Source: Icerya purchasi
Taxonomy: Eukaryota; Arthropoda; Insecta; Hemiptera; Monophlebidae
DNA: 64,000 nucleotides
Assembly (NCBI GenBank): GCA_039619475.1
Contig: CM077116.1
Location: 106,499,164 to 106,563,163 of the forward strand
Direction: 5' to 3'
Positions 57,417-64,000 of this stretch are shown here, one piece after another. Made by a program: the position numbers and the translations under genes. The notes beneath the pieces are model-generated. The model saw nothing but the letters and a program-made list of their open reading frames with translations, was not told where the DNA came from and searched no databases. Position 1 is the first letter of the stretch; the number at the start of each line of letters is the position of its first letter.

Positions 57417-60407
57417 TTATATTTTAAATGAAAAATCTTCAAGATCCGAATATTTGGAAGCCATGATAAAATTCGCCGCGTGCAGGAATTTTGATAAATT
57501 ATCGTTGTTTAATGGAAAACAATTTACGTCTTTAAACAAGAATTTCCATTTGGCGCACTCATTAACGATATGGGTGACAGTTTCAGGAGCATCTCCACAG
57601 GAACACAAATCGGTGTCTGCTAGATGGAAACGGTGCAGATAACTTTGAAATCTACCATGTCCAGTGAGAAATTGCGTCACATACGTATTAATATTATTAA
57701 TTTTGATTGGATTGGTTTTAACCTCGGGGACAAAACTAAATGTTAATCTTCCAGTTGAGCTATTGTTCCAGCTATTTTGCATTTCAATAAATCTATTGTT
57801 TAGATCCAACTCCAAATTGAGATTATTTAACCCTTTGAAATACAATATTTTATGCTGCAATACGGAATGCAGTGGCAATTGTCCTGCTATTGTTCGCAAC
57901 GCATCACCGGAAGTAGTTCTATGCGCGCGGAGAATAAACAAAAGAAATTTCCTTTGGGATTTAACTAGTACTTCCTGAATGCTTTTACGCTTTAAAGCCT
58001 CTTCAAACATAAATACGCAGTACGTGAATAATGGAACAACTAGCATATTATAAATTATTAAACGGTGTTTAGTGCTCATCCCATACGTGCGTCCAGACAC
58101 GGAGTGCAATTTATTTAGAACCGTTGTAGCTTTACTGGACAAATTTTTGAAATGTTGATTAAAACTGTAGCGACAGTCTAATGTAATACCAAGATATTTC
58201 AGTGATTCGACGATATTCATTTTAAAGTTCGGTATAGAGAGATGTAGCGAATTGTAGTAGTCCCTTTTCCGTTTCCTGTGCATGATTAATAAATTAGTCT
58301 TGTTTTCGTCCAACTGTAGAAGATGTTTTTCCATATAGGTTAAAATATTGTTGATTGTAATCTTGAAGTATTTACAAATGGAGGGACGATGGTTAGAAGT
58401 GACCGCGAATGCTAGATCATCTGCATAGAAATATCTGGTTACTGCCGACGGGAACTCCATCAACGATAAGTCTGAAATATACAAATTCCAAAAAATCGGG
58501 CCCAAAATCGATCCTTGCGGGCATCCGCGAGTAACATTTCGAAAATATGTTTGATGTTCGTAAATAAATTGAATAGTTCTGGAATCTAAGTATTGTCTTA
58601 AAATTGAGATTATTCTATAATCAAGCCTGAGTGCTCTAATTTTGTAGAATAAGACTGGCCACGAACAGTTATCAAAGGCGCCTTTAATATCCAACGTCAG
58701 CAGGCCGATCGCAGTCTTTTTACTTAACGCACGCTCAATTTGCTTAGATAATTCGCCAAAAAGCGTTGCCGTGGAACGGGACTTAGTAAATCCAAATTGC
58801 CGGTCATCGTGAGGTAAAACCGGCAGTATACGATTCAACAAAACATATTCAAACACCTTGGCTAAAGCGCTTAACAAGACAATCGGTCTGTACGAAGATG
58901 GAAGACTAGGACTACGTCCGGGTTTTAGCACAAAAACTGTCCTTCCTGCTCGCCAGGCTTCCGGGAAGACTCCGAACCTCAACAGAGCGATGAATAAGCT
59001 CTGAAGTAAATTAGGATAGTGGAAATTCAAGATCTTCAAACATTTATTCGTCAGCTGGTCTAAGCCAGGAGCTTTATTTTTAGTCCGGCGAAGAATATCC
59101 TTAACTTCCGCTTTGGAAATAAATAGTTCGCTGTTAAAACTAAAGCCGCTAAGGTTAAATCTCTGGAATTCTTGCAACTTGTATGGGAAGGTTTCGTCCC
59201 CATTTGTGTTTGAGTTTACTTGATAAAAATGATCAAGAAGGGCCTTTATCTTTGAATCCTTATCGAAAATTTTTTGATTATTCTGGTCTAAAAAATACGA
59301 AGGAATCTGTAACTGGCGTTTATTTTTGAAAATAGTCTTGTAAGGAAGGCCCCATAGTTTCGAATCGGAACAAAATTTTTTCCAATTTTTGGTTTTCGCG
59401 TTTCGCATTTCTTTATTAAAAATTTTTCGTACCAAATTCATAACCAGGCGCGCATTGTGATCATTAGCTCCCCGCTTGTGTGAGCGTTGAACCCGTTTGC
59501 GCAATTTCCTTAGAATTATTCGTAAAATCTCTAAATTAATATTCCACCACGAATTCCTATTTAATTGAATCGTTTCAGTGCTGCTACTAATAGTATCATG
59601 AAGTGTGTTACGGAAATTTTCTAACATTATTTTCAGTTGGTGGGAATCATTAGCAGTTTTAAAATCGTAGTTTAAGTGCGAATGTTCTACAACGATTTTA
59701 TTGAATTTCTTATAATTTATAATGCGATGCGTTAAGCTATTAGTAATATTCATTTTTACTGATAATTTAAACTGAATCGGACTGTGGTCTGAATAAATTG
59801 CTTTATTATCTACCTTCCAGTCACTGATTACGTTAGGTCGACCGTGGATCAAAGTCAAGTCAATAACGCTGAAACAATTGGCGTTAGAAAAAGTAATTTC
59901 ATCTCGTTCATTGGCGACAAAAAGATTATTACTAAGAATAAATTGTTCAAAAATGTTAGATCTTCTCGAGTGAAAAGCCCGACTGTCCCAGATCTTATTT
60001 CGGACATTAAAGTCACCGCATAAGATAATCGATTTCTTCTGGTGGAAAGTAATAAATTGCGATAACAAATCTAAGAAGTTAGTTAGATCTTGTGAAGGCG
60101 GAAAGTAACAGGAGATAATAAAAATTTCTTCCAATTGAACTGCCACGATATATTCGCAACGTTCGAAGAATTCTACCTCTTTAAATGGTAATGCTGAGTT
60201 AACTAAAATTGACACAAACTGCTTTGTAGTTTGAGTATAAGCATTGTTAATATCTGGGATTACCTTTTGAATAAGATACGGTTCTGAGATACACACAATA
60301 TCTTTGTTATCCTTCAATAAATCGAAGTGTAGCAAATTATTACCAGCACGTGAATGATGTAGGTTTAATTGCATTACAGAGAGGAAATCGAAATTATTAT
60401 TCTCCAT
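57417..60407 (-). CDS. R1-clade LINE ORF2, endonuclease-reverse transcriptase
   Basis: An intact 996-codon frame. The APE-type endonuclease occupies residues 1-240, with N15 (MQLNLHHSRA), E43 (ISEPY), GDFN 131-134 and SDHSPI 206-211. The RT spans about 440-780, with KAPGLD, SYRPIVLLSALAK, QFGFTKSRST, catalytic D573 in LDIKGAFD, TRGCPQGSILGP and YADD 661-664. The thumb is LKYLGITLD. The C-terminus has TQFLTGHGRF (911-920) and a zinc-like C935, C937, H946, C951. RNase H is absent, as in most R1 elements. All checked catalytic residues are present, so the enzyme may be functional. Its start overlaps the ORF1 stop by 11 bases, consistent with reinitiation. Confidence 0.93.
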   Translation of the reverse strand: MENNNFDFLSVMQLNLHHSRAGNNLLHFDLLKDNKDIVCISEPYLIQKVIPDINNAYTQTTKQFVSILVNSALPFKEVEFFERCEYIVAVQLEEIFIISCYFPPSQDLTNFLDLLSQFITFHQKKSIILCGDFNVRNKIWDSRAFHSRRSNIFEQFILSNNLFVANERDEITFSNANCFSVIDLTLIHGRPNVISDWKVDNKAIYSDHSPIQFKLSVKMNITNSLTHRIINYKKFNKIVVEHSHLNYDFKTANDSHQLKIMLENFRNTLHDTISSSTETIQLNRNSWWNINLEILRIILRKLRKRVQRSHKRGANDHNARLVMNLVRKIFNKEMRNAKTKNWKKFCSDSKLWGLPYKTIFKNKRQLQIPSYFLDQNNQKIFDKDSKIKALLDHFYQVNSNTNGDETFPYKLQEFQRFNLSGFSFNSELFISKAEVKDILRRTKNKAPGLDQLTNKCLKILNFHYPNLLQSLFIALLRFGVFPEAWRAGRTVFVLKPGRSPSLPSSYRPIVLLSALAKVFEYVLLNRILPVLPHDDRQFGFTKSRSTATLFGELSKQIERALSKKTAIGLLTLDIKGAFDNCSWPVLFYKIRALRLDYRIISILRQYLDSRTIQFIYEHQTYFRNVTRGCPQGSILGPIFWNLYISDLSLMEFPSAVTRYFYADDLAFAVTSNHRPSICKYFKITINNILTYMEKHLLQLDENKTNLLIMHRKRKRDYYNSLHLSIPNFKMNIVESLKYLGITLDCRYSFNQHFKNLSSKATTVLNKLHSVSGRTYGMSTKHRLIIYNMLVVPLFTYCVFMFEEALKRKSIQEVLVKSQRKFLLFILRAHRTTSGDALRTIAGQLPLHSVLQHKILYFKGLNNLNLELDLNNRFIEMQNSWNNSSTGRLTFSFVPEVKTNPIKINNINTYVTQFLTGHGRFQSYLHRFHLADTDLCSCGDAPETVTHIVNECAKWKFLFKDVNCFPLNNDNLSKFLHAANFIMASKYSDLEDFSFKI

Positions 60408-61501
60408 AACAAGTGTTGTTATCTAAAATTGAATGAATTCTTTTCGCAGTTTCGCATTTGTAAAGCTGGTAATACTTATGGTCCAGACTGAAGTTCGTTT
60501 TTCTTTCTACATTTGAAAAGTGACAGTTTGGACAATGTCCACGGTCAATGATTTCCTTAATTTTACCTCTTTCTTCATTATCCAGTTTGCAATGCCGAGC
60601 TCTATGCCCGAAGCCTCCACATGAATAACATTGGGTAATATCAATATGTTTGTAGACCCGACATAAGCGCCATTCTACAGGAACAAATCCATCTTTAATT
60701 AGATAATTGTATACATCCGGTGATACCTGAACAATCGCTTCCAAGTAAGTATTTTCTTTCCTTTGCTTCTTGATAATTTTGACGTAAGCGTTCCGATCGA
60801 TTGAGAGGTTAGTATATTGGTGAATTGAAGTAAGAATTTCGTTTTTGACTTGGTCAGAATCATAAGAACCAAAGGAAAAAGGTAACCCTGTTATTTTAAT
60901 GTAAGGCATTCTTTTTGCCGGTTCTGAAAAGGTAAATGTATCTTTATCAGCAAAATTATTCAAGCGGTTTATAATTGTTTCCTTGTCTTCGTTAGTGGTT
61001 TTTATCATCAAACTATCCTTTTTACGTGTGAAAATAGGCATGTCTTTAAGATCCTTAGGCTTGATAGCTTGTTTAAATACCTTTTCTACTAATTCAGAAG
61101 AGGTTTTACTACCCGGAGCGATATTATTCAGTTTATCTAATTTCTTAGAATCATCGGAAATGGAGATTTTAATAGTTTTGTCCAGTTTCGATTTCTGAAT
61201 TGAAGTAATATTTTTTTTTGGTATCATTTTTAGTTATTTGCGAATAACTCGGTTTATTTTTTGTTTCGAATCTTTTTAAAACGGGATAAATTGTTTCATG
61301 AATTACTTTAGTAATTTCATTCATGTCTATGCTCGAACTAACTGGGTTGACGTCTTCAGCTAACGCTGTGTTAATTTCTGACACAAGGTCCGTAATCGTT
61401 TTCTTAATTCCATCATATTTTGTGCCTTTAGCTCCAAGTTTAGGTCTTAAGTCTACCAAAAAAGGTAAAATAGTGGAACCTAATAACTGTCGGATAGCCA
61501 T
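60397..61501 (-). pseudogene. R1-clade LINE ORF1, one frameshift in an A9 run
   Basis: The frame opens at 61,501 (MAIRQLLGST) and shifts at a nine-A run (+ strand T-run 61,211-61,219) into the frame that ends at 60,397. Together they span about 367 codons. The second part carries a CCHC knuckle, CYSCGGFGHRARHC (C200, C203, H208, C213 in the 276-codon frame), and a second Cys/His cluster (C232, C235, H250, C258). ORF1 proteins of this clade coat element RNA. The single shift in a homopolymer may be a true mutation or a sequencing error. If it is an error, the element is intact. Confidence 0.85.
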
Positions 61502-61959
61502 TGAAACCCGTATCCTAGCCAGTTACGATAGAAGTCCGAAAATTTAACATTTCCTAACTGGTAACACCGTTAAGTACGACAGCTAAGAATTCGATTCTAT
61601 TCGGAGGTGATTAGTGTAACGTAAATCGAAGATAAATAAATAAGACAGACTAACCAGAGACAATTGTAATCGGATTCTTATCAGCGAGCGAATGTTACTT
61701 TACTATTAGTTTGAAATGTCCACAGCACCGGCAGAACCGTTGTAGCGAATACGATACGAGACCGGATGCGATGCGAACCGACTATCTTAATAATTTTCGA
61801 CCGGCTAGAATTTCGAGACATGTGAAACGAACATCAAAAAACCGATATTGTTTTTTCATCACTTTATCAACGATGTTTATAGACGTACTTTTATTAACTG
61901 AACACTACAGACACAACTGAACACTATAAACACAACTTCCGACCTCCTTACACGCTCTT

Positions 61960-62560
61960 ATGTTAACTGATTACACATCAAGTCTGTCCTGTTAGCAACA
62001 AAGCCGAACACAATTAATCATATTGCAGCATCAGTTTGAATGAATGTTGTTATTAAGATGTAGGGGTTTCTCGGGTGTTTATTTTGTGTATGAAAATGGA
62101 CATTGGAACGAGGCAAAGCTATAATACAATAAGATTTTGCGTACGTTTGAAGAAAAACTGCCGTAGTGATTGTGACGATGTTAGAAGAAGCCTATGAAAC
62201 TGAATTTTTAAGTCAGCTGGCAATTTTTCTCCGACACAATGCATTCAGCAGAGGTTGTGAGTCCGCAGCTTTCCATAGAACGAACGTCTTTCAACGGCAC
62301 GTTCCAAGAGAAATCTAAATACAGTATCGGTGAATGAAAATTAACATTTATCATATAAGAAGCTTTCGGAAATCACTGATATTCCAAAAAGTTCGGTATA
62401 TGGAATTTTAAAGGACCAGTTTGAATGTGTTCAGCCCGGGCCTTGCAATTTTCTACGCGAGAGTAAATAGAAAAATTTGTGCAAATTTACAATGGATGGC
62501 TTAAAATTATGTGTGGAAAAATCGAAATGTTTTTAAAAATTCGGTCACTTCTTCTTCTTC
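61960..62560 (+). pseudogene. Possible DNA transposase relic (helix-turn-helix)
   Basis: At 62,357-62,428 a frame reads KLSEITDIPKSSVYGILKDQ. This resembles the second helix-turn-helix of mariner-type transposases, where an S..L+...ISKSSV..IL pattern is usual. Upstream frames are too broken to align and no DD(D/E) catalytic region is seen. I found no inverted repeats around it. Other HTH proteins could match equally well. Confidence 0.3.
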
Positions 62561-63149
62561 TTCTTCTTCATTTACGTGCCATAAACTGCAACAAAGGCCA
62601 GAGGCACGAAAAGTTAGGATTCTATAGTTGTGATAGAAGGTTAGTGGAGTTGAGATAAGCGAATAATTTTTTTATATTTACTTCATTGTTACTTAGGAGT
62701 TCTTTCAAGGTAGACGGAAGGAAAAACGTGGTGCGAGTGTGATTATATTTGTTGCAGTCTAATAGAATGTGTTGGACGCAGAGAACTGAAGAACAGGTTT
62801 CACATAGAGGTGGTAAGGATTTGTTCAAGAGGAATTGGTGAGTAATCCGTGTATGACCAATGCGCAGTCGACACAGTGCTACTTCCTCCTTTCTGCTTGG
62901 CCGGAACGACGATTGCCACAAGTTAGTGTCCTCTTTGATGGAACGAAGCTTATTCGACGTTGGGGTGTTGAGCCACGAGTCGAACCATTCCTTTGATAGG
63001 CTACTGGTTATTTCTTGAACAGCGTCGTTGGCAGGTATTCGGTTGTTTGCTACAGGAAAGCATGACGTTGCTTCTTTCGCGGCGCGGTCTGCTGATTTGT
63101 TCTGTGGAATACCTTTGTGTCCTGTTGGCGAAAGTTGGGTACATTTCAA
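62561..63149 (-). mobile_element. I-group LINE 3' fragment
   Basis: The minus-strand frame 63,149-62,622 is open for 175 codons. It starts inside RNase H (GHKGIPQNKSADRAAKEA, the H...GN..AD motif) and continues through FRPSRKEEVALCRLRIGHT and RITHQFLLNK, with the zinc-like CETC..H..C tail. The 3' UTR holds TATGGCACGTAAATGA and ends in a (GAA)n tail (+ strand CTT repeats at 62,548-62,570). It is 5'-truncated near 63,149. No target duplication was found. Confidence 0.82.
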
Positions 63150-64000
63150 TTACTATCCGATTACGGTAAAAAGTTCACATTGCATTATTATTATTAATTT
63201 GTTTTGTAAGGTAGATTTTTTTCGACAACTCCATATCAGTGAGCAGGTGACGTGTTGCACATCAATTATCGGCAATGGATTGTCTGCGTCTACTTCGCGT
63301 TGTTTTAATCGTACAGATTGTGTGGAATATTTTGTTATATATTATATCAGTGGCGAATCCTTATCTTTTCCCATCGTACTTGTCGAAGACAGAAAAATGT
63401 TGAAATGGAATTAACTCGACATATACTCTTACACACCATTACACAAACAAATACACATTAAGAAGTCACTATTTTTTAATTTAAAAAAAAAACAAAAATT
63501 TATGTTAAAGAAAGTTGATATTTAAATTTTGGTGAAGGAAATAACTTATGTACAACAAGAAGGAATAATAGAAAATAAATTGAACAAATAAATAAATGAA
63601 TAAATAAGGTTATTAAATATACATAACTTTAAAACTACAAAGTAAAATATATGCACCCCTTTCTCTTATAATAAAAAAACTTAAAATATATTATTTAAAG
63701 AAAATTGCAGCCATATTAAGAAATCTGTTTAAAAGTGTATACGTCCGCTCGCATTAATAAACTTTTTTAAATTACCAATTTCAATTCGTTGGTTCGCTGA
63801 ACGACCGCTTCTGAACCGCTTTTCGTTTGTCATAACCGACAGATTTTCGCCAAGCGTATTTATAAGTTAAGTCTACGAACGCCATTCCGCTATAATAAAA
63901 TAGCGGTAGCGTAGTCGCAGTTTCGCAACGAAAAGTGCGCAGTATACATCGCTAAGTCATTATGGAAAAATACTTGGTTCGTTAAATGCTTCGATTTTTT
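63150..64000. other. No supported gene
   Basis: The sequence includes A-rich runs and an (AAT A)n stretch near 63,585. A small stem, CCGCTATAATAAAATAGCGG at 63,887-63,906, may be chance. No gene is visible before the window ends. Confidence 0.45.

Larger units (their letters stand above)
57250..61947 (-). mobile_element. Full-length R1-clade LINE with 12-bp target duplication
   Basis: TTACACGCTCTT flanks the element at 57,238-57,249 and 61,948-61,959. On the minus strand it has a 446-bp 5' UTR, ORF1 with one frameshift, an uninterrupted ORF2 and a 167-bp 3' UTR ending in an A17 tail (+ strand T-run to 57,264). The target is ordinary AT-rich DNA, not 28S rDNA. The perfect duplication and open ORF2 mark this as one of the youngest insertions in the window. 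Confidence 0.92.

Noticed and set aside
63887..63906. Short stem-loop as terminator or regulatory site
   Set aside because: Six base pairs around an AT loop are expected by chance in AT-rich DNA, and no gene is attached.

Overview
The window is nuclear DNA from an invertebrate, most likely an insect. It is AT-rich, carries non-LTR retrotransposons of the I, R1, Jockey, RTE and CR1-like groups, and has piggyBac, hAT and TA-flanked DNA transposons. There is no operon structure, and I found no convincing host gene. Almost every reading frame I can interpret belongs to a mobile element. I cannot name the species.

Layout. 0-10 kb: a doubtful inverted-repeat element, a LINE tail, a 1.05-kb TA-flanked element with long inverted repeats (4.1-5.2 kb), an RTE fragment with an 11-bp target duplication inside old tandem repeats (6.1-6.8 kb), and an internally deleted piggyBac with both TTAA sites (8.3-9.4 kb). 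10-23 kb: decayed LINE pieces, two with clear target duplications (14.6 and 17.4 kb). 23.1-28.5 kb: a full-length I-group LINE with a 12-bp duplication, intact ORF1 and an ORF2 carrying EN, RT and RNase H but broken twice. 28.6-30.4 and 47.5-48.0 kb: the two halves of an old Jockey-type LINE.

30.4-47.5 kb: the most unusual object, a 17,006-bp element that is almost entirely one palindrome. Arms of 8,143 and 8,270 bp flank a roughly 590-bp TA-rich spacer. The element begins AGTAGTG and ends CACTACT, is flanked by ATAGTT on both sides, and interrupts the endonuclease reading frame of the Jockey LINE. Six-bp duplications and AG/CT ends are the signature of Polinton/Maverick elements, but I see no polymerase B, integrase or capsid gene. 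Each arm carries one 282-codon ORF that resembles a DEDDh exonuclease fold with lost catalytic residues, a decayed gene on the opposite strand, a tandem array and much degenerate repeat.

48-64 kb: an I-group LINE remnant; an R1-like LINE split by a tRNA-derived SINE and a 931-bp hAT element (50.5-53.2 kb); a TE-poor stretch (53.6-54.6 kb); LINE debris and a strong 60-bp hairpin near 56 kb; a full-length R1-clade LINE with uninterrupted 996-codon ORF2 and a 12-bp duplication (57.25-61.95 kb); and more LINE and transposase debris to the end. The window is best read as nested transposon history. The palindrome is the part that does not match a standard element description.
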